64,000 nt of DNA. Origin: Amycolatopsis jiangsuensis (GTDB lineage Bacteria; Actinomycetota; Actinomycetes; Mycobacteriales; Pseudonocardiaceae). Positions within the stretch are counted from its first letter, which is position 1, and the number at the start of each line of letters is the position of its first letter. Both the position numbers and the translations under genes were made by a program. The notes below the pieces were generated by a model. That model saw only the letters and a program-made list of their open reading frames with translations, was not told the DNA's origin and ran no database searches. Below are positions 45,139 to 53,561 of the stretch, piece by piece. The stretch covers positions 5,048,501 through 5,112,500 of the forward strand of contig NZ_JACHMG010000001.1 of assembly GCF_014204865.1 (NCBI RefSeq), read 5' to 3'.

Positions 45139-46559
45139 GGGCGCAGCACCGCCATTCTCGTCACGGTCAGCTCCTCCACGGCAAACCGCGGGCCTTCCCT
45201 GCCGATGCCGGAATCCTTGACCCCGCCGTAGGGCATCGTGTCGGAGCGGAAGCCGGGCACCTCGTTCACCACCACGCCACCGACCTCGAGTTCGTCCAGC
45301 GCCCGGAACGCGATCTGCAGCGATCGGCTGTACACACTCGCGTGCAGCCCGTAGCGCGAGGCGTTCACCGCGGCGAACGCCTCGTCCACATCGGACACTC
45401 TGCGGAGGCAGACCACCGGGCCGAAGATCTCCTCGTCCCAGCATTCGACCCCATCCGGCACGTCGGCGAGCACGGTCGGCTCCAGCACACCCTCGTGTAC
45501 CGAGCCGCCGGCGAGCACCCGCGCGCCCGCGGCGGTCGCCTTGTCGACCCACTGCGCGACCCGCGCGGTCGACCGTTCGTCGATCAGCTTCGACACTCTC
45601 GTCTCCGCGGAGCGTGGGTCACCCACCGCCACCGAATCGAGCCGCGCGAGCACTCGTTCGGTGAATTCCGCGGCCACCGAAGCGACGACGAGCACCCGCT
45701 GCACGGAGATGCACGCCTGACCGGACGCGTAGAACCCGCCGCGCAGCACGGCATCCGCCGCCGCTTCGAGGTCCGCGTCCGCAGCCACGACCAATGCCGC
45801 GTTGGAACCCAGTTCCAGCAACGTCTTCGTCGGCGCCGCGTCGCGCGCGATCCGGTGGCCGACGGCGGCGGAGCCGGTGAACGAGACCGCGCCGATCCGC
45901 CGGTCGGTGATCAGCGCCGAGCCGACCGCGGCGTCTCCGGTCACCAGCTGCACCATCGCGGGCAGGTCGGTGCACGAACGCACGAGGTCCACCAGCCACA
46001 ACGTCGCGAGCGGCGTCTGCGGTGCTGGCTTCAGCACCACCGGGCAGCCCGCGGCCAGCGAAGGGGCGATCTTGTGCGACGCCAGCAACAGCGGGTAGTT
46101 GAACCCGGCAATGCCGACCACCACGCCGATCGGTTTGCGCTTCCAGAACCCGACCAGGCCGTCGCCAGAAGGCAGCAGGTCCAGCGGCACGGTCTCGCCG
46201 TGCAGCCGGGAGACCTCCTCGGCCGCGGCCTCCCAGGTGACGATGGTGCGGGCGACCTCCACCCGGCAGTCGACCAGTGGTTTCCCTGTCTCCATAACGA
46301 GCAGCTGCTCGAATTCGGCCTGGTGCTCACGAAGCAGCCCGGCGACGTCGTTGAGCAGCGTGCGCCGGGTGCGGGACGGCAGCGCGGCCACCTCGCGGGC
46401 CACCGCCACGGCCTCGTCGATCGCCCGCGTGGCCAGCTCCGCGGTGCCCACCGGCGCGCGGCCGATCACCGAGCCGTCGTAGGGGAACACCACGTCCGCA
46501 CGATCCACTGTGGACTGCCAGCCGGGGCCGACCGGCAGGCCGTCGGGGTACTCAGGCAT
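45135..46559 (-). CDS. NAD(P)-dependent aldehyde dehydrogenase
   Basis: 474 residues of the ALDH superfamily: cofactor region VGIAGFNYPLLLASHKIAPS, VLKPAPQTPL and FTGSAAVG, general-base Glu in LLELGSNAALVV, catalytic Cys in FYASGQACISVQRV, and C-terminal EEIFGPVVCL and VPGFRSDTMPYGGVKDSGIG. It oxidises an aldehyde to an acid, resembling benzaldehyde or glyceraldehyde-3-phosphate (non-phosphorylating) types. It overlaps the upstream ATPase by eight bases, so uptake and catabolism are on one message. Confidence 0.92.
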   Translation of the reverse strand: MPEYPDGLPVGPGWQSTVDRADVVFPYDGSVIGRAPVGTAELATRAIDEAVAVAREVAALPSRTRRTLLNDVAGLLREHQAEFEQLLVMETGKPLVDCRVEVARTIVTWEAAAEEVSRLHGETVPLDLLPSGDGLVGFWKRKPIGVVVGIAGFNYPLLLASHKIAPSLAAGCPVVLKPAPQTPLATLWLVDLVRSCTDLPAMVQLVTGDAAVGSALITDRRIGAVSFTGSAAVGHRIARDAAPTKTLLELGSNAALVVAADADLEAAADAVLRGGFYASGQACISVQRVLVVASVAAEFTERVLARLDSVAVGDPRSAETRVSKLIDERSTARVAQWVDKATAAGARVLAGGSVHEGVLEPTVLADVPDGVECWDEEIFGPVVCLRRVSDVDEAFAAVNASRYGLHASVYSRSLQIAFRALDELEVGGVVVNEVPGFRSDTMPYGGVKDSGIGREGPRFAVEELTVTRMAVLRP

Positions 46560-47319
46560 CCGCTTCTCCCTTCAACCGGGCCAGCTCGGCACGCAGATCC
46601 GGCGCGGCGGCCAGCAACTCCCGGGTGTAGGCGTGTTCCGGCGTCGTGTAGACCTGCTCGACGTCGCCCAGTTCCACGATCTCACCGCGCCGCATCACCG
46701 CGACGCGATCGCATACGTGCCGCACCACGCCGAGATCGTGCGAGACGAAAATCAACGTGAGCGAGTACTCCTCGACCAGCCGCGCGAGAAGGTCGAGAAT
46801 CTGCGCGCGCACCGAGACGTCCAGCGCACTCACCGGTTCGTCGGCGATCAGCACGCTCGGCCGTGGCGCGAGCGCCCGCGCGAGGGAAATCCGCTGCCGC
46901 TGGCCACCGGAGAACTGGTGCGGGTACCGGCTCGCCGCGTCCGCGGGCAGCCCGACGGCCGCCAGCAGCTCGGCGACCCGCTCCGGGGACCGCCAGCCGA
47001 GCGGCTCGGACACGATGTCGCGCACGCGCATCCGCGGATCCAGCGAACCCATCGGATCCTGGAACACGATCTGCATTTCCTCGCGCAGGAACCGCAGCTT
47101 CCGCTCCGGCAGGTGGTCGATCCGCTGTCCACGGAACGACACCGTGCCCGCACTCGGCCGGTCGAGCGCGGCCAACAGCCGGATCAGAGTGGACTTGCCG
47201 GAACCCGACTCGCCGACGATGCCGAACCGCTGCCCGGCAGCCACGTCGAAACTGACGCCACGCAACGCGTGCACGCCGCGCCGCGCGTACTTCCGCTCCA
47301 GACCCCGTACCTCGATCAT
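46552..47319 (-). CDS. Oligopeptide/dipeptide-type ABC transporter ATPase (DppF/OppF)
   Basis: 255 residues: Walker A GESGSGKSTLI, Q-loop IVFQDPMGSLDPRM, signature FSGGQRQRISLARAL, Walker B VLIADEPVSALDV and the switch His of FVSHDLG. It ends in the C-terminal extension (HAYTRELLAAAPDLR) typical of the peptide-uptake group, which also carries nickel, opines, glycosides and amides. Pairs with the next ATPase to drive the two permeases. Confidence 0.9.
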   Translation of the reverse strand: MIEVRGLERKYARRGVHALRGVSFDVAAGQRFGIVGESGSGKSTLIRLLAALDRPSAGTVSFRGQRIDHLPERKLRFLREEMQIVFQDPMGSLDPRMRVRDIVSEPLGWRSPERVAELLAAVGLPADAASRYPHQFSGGQRQRISLARALAPRPSVLIADEPVSALDVSVRAQILDLLARLVEEYSLTLIFVSHDLGVVRHVCDRVAVMRRGEIVELGDVEQVYTTPEHAYTRELLAAAPDLRAELARLKGEADA

Positions 47320-48050
47320 CGCGTCGCCCCCAGGTCCGAAGCGGCCAGCAGCCGCTGCGTGTACGCGTGCTGCGGCGCGGTGAGCACGTCACGGGCCGGG
47401 CCGTGTTCCACGATCTCGCCATCCAGCATCACCAGGACCCGGTCGCACACCGACGCGACCACCGCCAGATCGTGCGTGATGAACAACAGCGAACTCTCCG
47501 CCGGCAGCGAAGTCTTGATCAGCGAAAGGATCTGGGCCTGCACCGTCACGTCCAGCGCGGTGGTCGGCTCGTCGCAGATCAGCAGCGACGGGTCGTTGGC
47601 CAGCGCCATCGCCAGCACCACCCGCTGCCGCTGCCCGCCGGACAGTTGGTGCGGATACGCCCGTGCGGTGCCCGGCAACCCGACCGCGGCCAGTAGTTCC
47701 TCGGCCGGACGGGCGCGCCGCCGGTGCGCGCGAAACGGCTCGGTGACCTGCCTGCCGACCCGCATCGCCGGATTGAGCGCCGTCATCGGCTCCTGGAACA
47801 CCATCGCCATCTCACGGCCACGCAGCGGGGAAAGGTCCTTTTCGGACGCATCCAGCAGCTCCCGACCACCGAGGCGGACCGAACCGGTGGCACGCAAGCC
47901 CTCCGGCAGCAGTCCCAGCACCGACAGTGCGGTCAGCGACTTTCCCGAACCCGACTCGCCGATCAGCCCGACGCGTTCACCCGCGCCGATCTCGAACGAC
48001 ACCCCGCGCACGAGGTCTGCCACCTGCAGGTTGTCCACCGCCAGCGTCAT
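47316..48050 (-). CDS. Oligopeptide/dipeptide-type ABC transporter ATPase (DppD/OppD)
   Basis: 244 residues: GESGSGKSLTALSVLGLLPE (Walker A), VFQEPMTALNPAMRVG, LSGGQRQRVVLAMAL and LLICDEPTTALDVTVQAQIL. It lacks the longer C-terminal Cys-rich tail seen in many OppD proteins. Overlaps the upstream permease and downstream ATPase by four bases each. It is the second energy-coupling subunit of the importer. Confidence 0.9.
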   Translation of the reverse strand: MTLAVDNLQVADLVRGVSFEIGAGERVGLIGESGSGKSLTALSVLGLLPEGLRATGSVRLGGRELLDASEKDLSPLRGREMAMVFQEPMTALNPAMRVGRQVTEPFRAHRRRARPAEELLAAVGLPGTARAYPHQLSGGQRQRVVLAMALANDPSLLICDEPTTALDVTVQAQILSLIKTSLPAESSLLFITHDLAVVASVCDRVLVMLDGEIVEHGPARDVLTAPQHAYTQRLLAASDLGATR

Positions 48051-48862
48051 ACCCGCGCCGCCAATCGGGGGTCGAGACGGTCCCGCAGGCCGTCGCCGAG
48101 CAGGTTGAACCCGAGCACGGCCACCGCGATCGCGATCCCGGGCACCAGCGCCAGCCGCGGATGCGCGGTGAGCAGCTCCTGCGATTCCTGCAGCATCCGT
48201 CCCCACGACGGCGTCGGCGGCCGGGTGCCGAACCCGAGGAACGACAACGCCGCCTCGGCCAGCACCGCGATCGCGAAGGACACCGACGACTGCACGATCA
48301 GCAGCCCGGAAATATTCGGCAGCACGTGCCGGGTGGCGATCTGCGTGCGCGACCGGCCCCCGGCCCGCGCGGCCAGCACGTACTCGCTGCTGGTCACCTG
48401 CAACGCGCCGGAACGGGCGATCCGCGCGAACGACGGGATGGTCGCGATACCGATCGCGACCATCGCGGTGAGCGTGTCCGCGCCGAACACCGCACCGAAC
48501 ATGATCGCCAGCAGCAGCGCCGGAAACGCCAGCACCAGGTCGTTCGCCCGCATCACGAGTTCGCCGAGCCACCGCGGGGCCATCGCCGCCAGCACGCCCA
48601 GCGGCGTGCCGAGCACCGCGGCGATGGCGACCGCGACCACGCCGACGTACAGCGTGGTCCGCGCGCCGACGAGGATCTGGCTGAACACGTCGCGGCCGAA
48701 CTTGTCGGTGCCGAACAGGTGCTCGCCGGAAAAACCCAGCAGCCGGTCCGGCACGTTCACCTGCACCGGGTCGTACGGCGTCCAGGCGAACGAGACCAGC
48801 GCGGCCAGCACCACGAACGCGACGAGCACACTGCCCAGCACGAGGTTTCCGTTGCGGCGCAT
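48047..48862 (-). CDS. Oligopeptide-type ABC transporter permease (DppC/OppC)
   Basis: 271 residues, about six membrane helices. The DppC N-terminal domain motif LLGFSGEHLFGTDKFGRDVF and the EAA loop YVLAARAGGRSRTQIATRHV, LPN are present. One-base overlap with the preceding permease and four-base overlap with the following ATPase. It forms the inner-membrane channel with the DppB-like permease. Confidence 0.92.
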   Translation of the reverse strand: MRRNGNLVLGSVLVAFVVLAALVSFAWTPYDPVQVNVPDRLLGFSGEHLFGTDKFGRDVFSQILVGARTTLYVGVVAVAIAAVLGTPLGVLAAMAPRWLGELVMRANDLVLAFPALLLAIMFGAVFGADTLTAMVAIGIATIPSFARIARSGALQVTSSEYVLAARAGGRSRTQIATRHVLPNISGLLIVQSSVSFAIAVLAEAALSFLGFGTRPPTPSWGRMLQESQELLTAHPRLALVPGIAIAVAVLGFNLLGDGLRDRLDPRLAARV

Positions 48863-49806
48863 CAGGACCCCCGCAGTCTCGGATCGAGCACCGTGTACAG
48901 CACGTCGACCACGAAGTTCACCAGCAGCACACCCGCCACGAGCACCAGCACGATCCCCTGCACGGTCAGCAAATCCCGCTGCGACACCGCGTCCAGCAGC
49001 ATGCTGCCCAGCCCGGGCAGCACGAACACCCGCTCCACCACCACCGCGCCGATCAGCAGCGTGGACAGCTGCAGCCCGAGCACCGTCACCACCGGGACCG
49101 ACGCGTTGCGCAACCCGTGCCGGTACAACGCCTGCCCAGGCAGCAGGCCCTTGGACCTGGCTGTGCGCAGGTAATCCTGACCGAGCGTGTCGAGGACGGC
49201 GGACCGGACGTACCTCGTGAGCACGGCGCCCTGCACCAGCCCGAGCGACAACGCGGGCAGCACCAGGCCACGAAGGAACTCGGCGGCGTTCTGGTCCGGC
49301 GGCGTCCACCCGCCGCTGGGCAGCCAGCGAAGCTGCACGGCGAAGATCTGCACCAGCAGGATCCCGGCGAGGAAAGCGGGGATCGCGACGCCGAGCTGCG
49401 CGAGGCCGGACACCGTGGCACCACTGGCTTTCCGGTGCCGCACCGCGGCGAACGTGCCGACCGGCACCGCGATCACCAGCGCCACCACCATGCCCGCGCC
49501 GACCAGCCACAACGTGACGCCGAGCCGGTCGGCCAGCTGCGGGGTGATCGCCTCACGGGTGACGTAGGACCGGCCGAAATCCCCGTGCAGCACGCCACCG
49601 ATCCAGCTCAGGTACTGCGAGACCAGCGACCGGTCGATGCCGAACTCGTGCCGCGTCTTCGCCAGCAGCTCCGGTGTCGCGTTCACGCCCAGCGCCACCT
49701 GCGCGGGATCACCCGGCAGCACAGCCATGAACAGGAACACCACGATCGACGCCACGAACAGGCTCACCACGAAGACGGCGAGCCGCCGCGCAACCCGCGT
49801 GCTCAT
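48862..49806 (-). CDS. Oligopeptide-type ABC transporter permease (DppB/OppB)
   Basis: 314 residues with six helices: N-terminal ASIVVFLFMAVLPGDPAQVA, QYLSWIGGVLHGDFGRSYVT, and the EAA-like YLRTARSKGLLPGQALYRHG, LRNA that docks onto the ATPase. It overlaps the stop of the binding-protein gene by four bases, continuing the coupled operon. Confidence 0.92.
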   Translation of the reverse strand: MSTRVARRLAVFVVSLFVASIVVFLFMAVLPGDPAQVALGVNATPELLAKTRHEFGIDRSLVSQYLSWIGGVLHGDFGRSYVTREAITPQLADRLGVTLWLVGAGMVVALVIAVPVGTFAAVRHRKASGATVSGLAQLGVAIPAFLAGILLVQIFAVQLRWLPSGGWTPPDQNAAEFLRGLVLPALSLGLVQGAVLTRYVRSAVLDTLGQDYLRTARSKGLLPGQALYRHGLRNASVPVVTVLGLQLSTLLIGAVVVERVFVLPGLGSMLLDAVSQRDLLTVQGIVLVLVAGVLLVNFVVDVLYTVLDPRLRGS

Positions 49807-51293
49807 ACCGGCCTCAGTCCAGTCAGGTCAAAAGACTCGGTGACCTGGTTTTGCACGAAACCGGTCACCTTCTTCTTGGCGACGATCACGTTGGGGAACA
49901 GGAAAAGCCAGTCCGCGGCGGCGTCGGTGTTCAGCTGGCGGGCGACCTGCTTCATGTCCGACACCTGCTCTTCCGGCGTGCCGCTGTCGGCCGCGGCGAG
50001 CAGCTGCCGCACGCGTTCGCCGTCGTAACCCCAGTAGTACGTGGGCTTGCCGAACGTGGTGATGTCGCGGGCCTCCACGTGCTGGATGATCGACAGGTCG
50101 TAGTCGTGGTCGGTGAACACCTGCTTCAGCCACACCGCGGGGAAGTCGAGCGGTTCGATCGTGGCGCGCACGCCGACGTCGGCCAGCTGCGACTGCACCA
50201 CCTGCGCGGCCGTGACCGCGTACGGGAGGTTCGGGATCCGCATCCGCAGCCGCAGGTCGTGCACCCCCGCCTCGGCCAGCAGCCGGCGGGCCTTCGCCGG
50301 ATCGTACGGGTAGAGCTTCGACAGGTCCTCGTACCACGGGTCGGTGGGCGGGACCATGCTGCCGATCAGGGTGCCCCGGCCGTTGAACACCACGTCCAGC
50401 ACGGATTTCCGGTCCACCGCGTAAGTCAACGCCCGGCGCACGCGCGCGTCGTTCAGCGGGGCACGACGGTTGTTGAACGCCAGCGCCACCTCGCTGTTGG
50501 TGGTCCCCTGCCGCACGGTGAACCGGTCGTCGCCCTCGAACTGCGGGATGGAATCAGCCGAGGTGAGCGCCGAGATCACGTCGATGCTGTTGGACAGCAA
50601 TGCGTTGTTCAGCGCGGTCGGATCGGCGTAGTACTTCAGCACCACCGTGCGGTACGCCGGTTTCCGGCCCCAGTACCGCGGATTCGCCTTCAGCACGATG
50701 GAATCACCCCGCACCCGGGACGCCACCTCGTACGGTCCGGTCCCCACCGGACGGTTGGCCAGATCGGCCACGCCGGTCGGGCTGAACATCGCGCCCACCC
50801 GGCCGGTGAGGCTGAACAGCCAGCCGTTGCTGGGTTTCGACAACACCACCCGCGCGTGGTCCGGCGCGACCGCGTCCACGTGGTCCACCACGTCCATCGC
50901 CGACTTGAGTGAGATCGTCCAGTCGGTCTTCACCCGCTGCAGGGAGAACTTGACGTCCTCGGCGGTGAACGGCGCGCCGTTGGCGAACTTCGCACCCGGC
51001 CGGAGGAAGAAGTCATAGGTCCGGCGGTCCGGGCTGACCGTCCAGGACTTCGCGAGCAGCGGCACGATCCGGCTCTGGGCATCGAGCTTCACCAGGCCCT
51101 CGTACACGTTGTACAGCAGCGCCTGCGGGATCGCGGCCCCGTCGGAACGGGTGAAGTCGAAGTTCGCCGGCTCCGCGGTGATCCCCACGGAAAGGGTGTC
51201 CGGGCCGGGGGAAACGCTGGCACTGGACCCGGCGGAGCAACCGGACACCACGAGCAGCAGCGCCAGCGCCGCGGCCTGCATCCGGGCTTTCAT
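49803..51293 (-). CDS. Extracellular solute-binding lipoprotein, family 5 (peptide/amide importer)
   Basis: 496 residues with a lipoprotein signal (LLLVVSGC lipobox). SBP family 5 hallmarks: LSVGITAEPANFDFT, LYNVYEGLVKLDAQSRIVPL, AKSWTVSPDRRTYDFFLRPG, FNNRRAPLNDARVRRALTYA and VPPTDPWYEDLSKLYPYDPA. It captures the substrate outside the cell. It is the first gene of the operon and lies 72 bases from the divergent FadR-type regulator, with a perfect operator in the gap. Confidence 0.92.
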   Translation of the reverse strand: MKARMQAAALALLLVVSGCSAGSSASVSPGPDTLSVGITAEPANFDFTRSDGAAIPQALLYNVYEGLVKLDAQSRIVPLLAKSWTVSPDRRTYDFFLRPGAKFANGAPFTAEDVKFSLQRVKTDWTISLKSAMDVVDHVDAVAPDHARVVLSKPSNGWLFSLTGRVGAMFSPTGVADLANRPVGTGPYEVASRVRGDSIVLKANPRYWGRKPAYRTVVLKYYADPTALNNALLSNSIDVISALTSADSIPQFEGDDRFTVRQGTTNSEVALAFNNRRAPLNDARVRRALTYAVDRKSVLDVVFNGRGTLIGSMVPPTDPWYEDLSKLYPYDPAKARRLLAEAGVHDLRLRMRIPNLPYAVTAAQVVQSQLADVGVRATIEPLDFPAVWLKQVFTDHDYDLSIIQHVEARDITTFGKPTYYWGYDGERVRQLLAAADSGTPEEQVSDMKQVARQLNTDAAADWLFLFPNVIVAKKKVTGFVQNQVTESFDLTGLRPV

Positions 51294-51312
51294 TCACCCT
51301 CCAACCCAGTAC

Positions 51313-51327
51313 ACTGGTCTGACCAGT
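51313..51327. promoter_or_regulatory. FadR-type GntR operator
   Basis: ACTGGTC-T-GACCAGT is a perfect 7-bp inverted repeat around one base. Regulators of the FadR subfamily of GntR proteins bind TGGTC-N-GACCA-like sites, so it fits the adjacent gene exactly. It lies 19 bases upstream of the binding-protein ATG and 38 bases upstream of the regulator ATG, where it could control both promoters. Confidence 0.85.
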
Positions 51328-51365
51328 AGCACGAGGTTCGCACCCTACGACGCCGAGGTCAAGGC

Positions 51366-52106
51366 ATGCAGTTCGAGCCGGTGGCTCCGGTCCGCGCGTA
51401 CGAGCGGATCGTGGAGCAGATCGAGGAGGCCGTGGTCAGCGGCCTGCTCAAACCCGGCGACCGGTTGCCGGGGGAACGCGAGCTGATGACGCAGTTCGGC
51501 GTGGGCCGGTCGACCGTGCGGGAAGCGTTGCGGGTCCTGCAGGCGGCCGAGCTGGTCCGGTCGCGGCCGGGGGATCCGCGGGGCCCGGAGGTGCTGGCCG
51601 CCTCGCCGGTCGCGTTGCAGCGTTCGATGCACCGGCTGGCCAGGGCCGAGCACGTCGGGCTCGGTGAGCTGGTGCAGTTCCGGATGGTGCTGGACGGTTC
51701 CGCGCATCTGCTGGCGGCGCACCTGCGCACCGCCGCCGATCTGTCCGCTTTGGACGAAGCACTGGCCGCGATGTCCACCGCGGCGGGCTACGCCGAGTTC
51801 AGCAGGGCCGACGTCTCGTTCCACGAGACCGTCGCGCGTGCGTCGCGCAACCAGCTGCTCGTGGTGAGCGGTGAAGTGGTCCGCGGGGTGGTGCTCGAGC
51901 TGATCGAGGACAAGCTTTCCCACGCCCGGGACCAGTCCACGCTGATGCGCACCTGGCTGCGGCACCACGAACAGGTGCGCGACGCGATCCGCGCCGGCGA
52001 CGGTGAGTCGGCGGCGCGGCTCGCGCGGCAGGCCCTCTACGACAACTACGCCGAGTACGTGCCGCAGGAGCAGCGAGCGATGCTCACTCCCTTGCTCACG
52101 TCGTGA
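51366..52106 (+). CDS. GntR family regulator, FadR subfamily
   Basis: 246 residues. N-terminal winged HTH: AYERIVEQIEEAVVSGLLKP, GDRLPGERELMTQFGVGRST, VREALRVLQAAELV. The C-terminal FCD domain is all-helical with the metal-binding residues expected in the segments DVSFHETVARAS and WLRHHEQVRDAI. FCD domains bind carboxylates, here perhaps the acid product of the amidase or aldehyde dehydrogenase. It is divergent from the catabolic operon and probably represses it until the ligand is present. Confidence 0.9.
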   Translation: MQFEPVAPVRAYERIVEQIEEAVVSGLLKPGDRLPGERELMTQFGVGRSTVREALRVLQAAELVRSRPGDPRGPEVLAASPVALQRSMHRLARAEHVGLGELVQFRMVLDGSAHLLAAHLRTAADLSALDEALAAMSTAAGYAEFSRADVSFHETVARASRNQLLVVSGEVVRGVVLELIEDKLSHARDQSTLMRTWLRHHEQVRDAIRAGDGESAARLARQALYDNYAEYVPQEQRAMLTPLLTS

Positions 52107-52686
52107 GGTCGGCGTACACCACGATGTTGTCGCGGTAGCTGTGCTCGGCGTGGTCGAACACGCCGCCGCAGGTGATCAGGCGCAGCTGCGGTTTGTCGGT
52201 GTTGCCGAACACGGCCTGGGTCGGAAACGTGTCCTTCGGGACCTGCTCGGTGTGCTCGACCACGAACTAGAGCTTTGCGCCGTCGCTGCGCGCGACGTCG
52301 ACCTCGTCGCCAGGGCGCACGTCCTTGAGCCGGAAGAAAATGCCCGGCTGGTGGTTGCCGTCCACGTGCCCGAGCACGATCGCCGGCCCGGCCTCACCCG
52401 GCACCGGCGAAAGCCGGTACCACGCGGCCTGCATCGGAGTCTGCACCGAAGGCACCGTGATCTGCCCGTCTTTGCCGGGAAGCACGGTGATCAGCGACGA
52501 CCTCGCCCCGATTTTCGGGATTTCGACCGAGGTCGGCCGCAGTCCGGCGAACGGCTTCGTGACCGGCACGTAGGTACTCGCCAGAGCAGGCTTCGCGCCC
52601 GGGTCGCGAAAACCGCAGCCGGTCACCGTGAGGGAAAGGAGCAGGGCACCGGCGAACGCGGCACCCTGCCCGCGCTTCCTGGGCAT
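52096..52686 (-). pseudogene. Class F sortase broken by an in-frame TAG
   Basis: From the ATG the frame encodes a lipoprotein-like signal (LLLSLTVTGC) and the first half of a class F sortase: VEIPKIGARSSLITV, ITVPSVQTPMQAAWYRLSPV, and catalytic His107 in IVLGHVDGN. TAG at 52267-52269 replaces codon 140. The same frame then continues FVVEHTEQVPKDTFPTQAVF to LRLITCGGVFD (catalytic Cys173) and YRDNIVVYADL (Arg185). The truncated product would lack Cys and Arg and be inactive. Its start overlaps the stop of the wall-protein gene. One base change, for example GAG to TAG, explains it; sequencing error is possible. Confidence 0.85.
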
Positions 52687-53396
52687 CAGGCGGCCATACC
52701 GCCGAAGCCGGTTTCGATACCGCCCTTCGGCGCGTACTTGACCTGCGAGTCACCGTGACCACCCGTGGTGCCGGCCGAACCCGCGCCCGCACCGCCGGCC
52801 GGCGGAACCGCCTCGCCTTCGGCCGGCTTGCCGCCGCAGGTCCAGTCCGCGTACACGTCGCTGACCTGGAACGAAATGCCCTCGTGACGCTGCACGATCC
52901 ACGCCCAGTAGCGGCCGTCCGTCTCGTCCTGCTGCGGGCCGTCGACGACGTCGAAATCCTTCGAGCGCAGACCGGTCGGCTCACCGGCGGCGCATGCGAT
53001 CACCACGAGACCCTGGTCGCCGTCGAGGTCCACACCGTAGGCGGTGTCGTCCTCGTACGGCGGCTCCTGCAGCGCGGTGGTCTCCTCGGGATCACTTGTC
53101 GTGGTCGTCGGCTCGGTCGGCTCGGCCGAGCCGGTGGGCCCGGTCGATTCGGCAGGTTCGGTGGTGGTGCCCGGTCCCGACAACGAAGTGTCCGAAGTGG
53201 ACTGAGGTACCGAACTGTCCGGCGCGGTGGTGTCCGGCGTTTCGGAGGAGGCCGGCGGGGCCTCGGTGGTCGTCACGCCGGTGGACGGCGCGGTGCTGTC
53301 CGCCTCCGTCTGCGCGTTCGCGGCCGGTACGACGGCAAGGCTGATCAGGGCGCCCGCGAGCACAGCGCCCACGAGTCTTCCCGGGTTCTTCGGCAC
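52686..53396 (-). CDS. Secreted Ser/Thr-rich wall-associated protein, sortase F partner
   Basis: 236 residues. Signal peptide (LAVVPAANA cleavage), then about 90 residues rich in Thr, Ser, Pro and Glu (TTTEAPPASSETPDTTAPDS), then a folded region with two Cys (VVIACAAGEP and YADWTCGGKP) and a Gly-rich tail ending PKGGIETGFGGMAA. No LPxTG or membrane anchor is seen; the (E/Q)TGxGG ending is found in actinobacterial proteins encoded next to class F sortases. GTG start with GAGGGGC. It overlaps the sortase start by one base. Confidence 0.75.
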   Translation of the reverse strand: MPKNPGRLVGAVLAGALISLAVVPAANAQTEADSTAPSTGVTTTEAPPASSETPDTTAPDSSVPQSTSDTSLSGPGTTTEPAESTGPTGSAEPTEPTTTTSDPEETTALQEPPYEDDTAYGVDLDGDQGLVVIACAAGEPTGLRSKDFDVVDGPQQDETDGRYWAWIVQRHEGISFQVSDVYADWTCGGKPAEGEAVPPAGGAGAGSAGTTGGHGDSQVKYAPKGGIETGFGGMAA

Positions 53397-53478
53397 GATG
53401 TTGCCCCTCTGGAAATGCTGCGGTGACCCCCACCGCGAGCCCGCTGATCGTGCCGGATCACCGAGCCGAGGGGAATTG

Positions 53479-53510
53479 TTTTCCGCCGTGATCAACGGCA
53501 CGGCGGAAAA
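53479..53510. terminator. 12-bp hairpin, probable terminator of the PLP enzyme gene
   Basis: TTTTCCGCCGTG and CACGGCGGAAAA pair perfectly around the loop ATCAACGG. The hairpin lies about 50 bases beyond the stop of the minus-strand cystathionine gamma-lyase-like gene and upstream of the wall-protein gene, the right place to separate the two transcripts. Confidence 0.75.
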
Positions 53511-53561
53511 CGGTAACGAATGCGACCTTTCCGTCGAATACCGGTGAAGAAGTGACGGTGC

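Noticed and set aside
39559..52269. Stop-codon reassignment or programmed readthrough to explain the in-frame TAA and TAG
   Set aside because: TAA, TAG and TGA end other genes normally here and no recoding element was seen near either site; mutation or sequencing error is simpler.
52686..53396. LPxTG-type wall-anchor signal on the Ser/Thr-rich secreted protein
   Set aside because: No LPxTG, hydrophobic helix or basic tail is present; the protein ends ETGFGGMAA.
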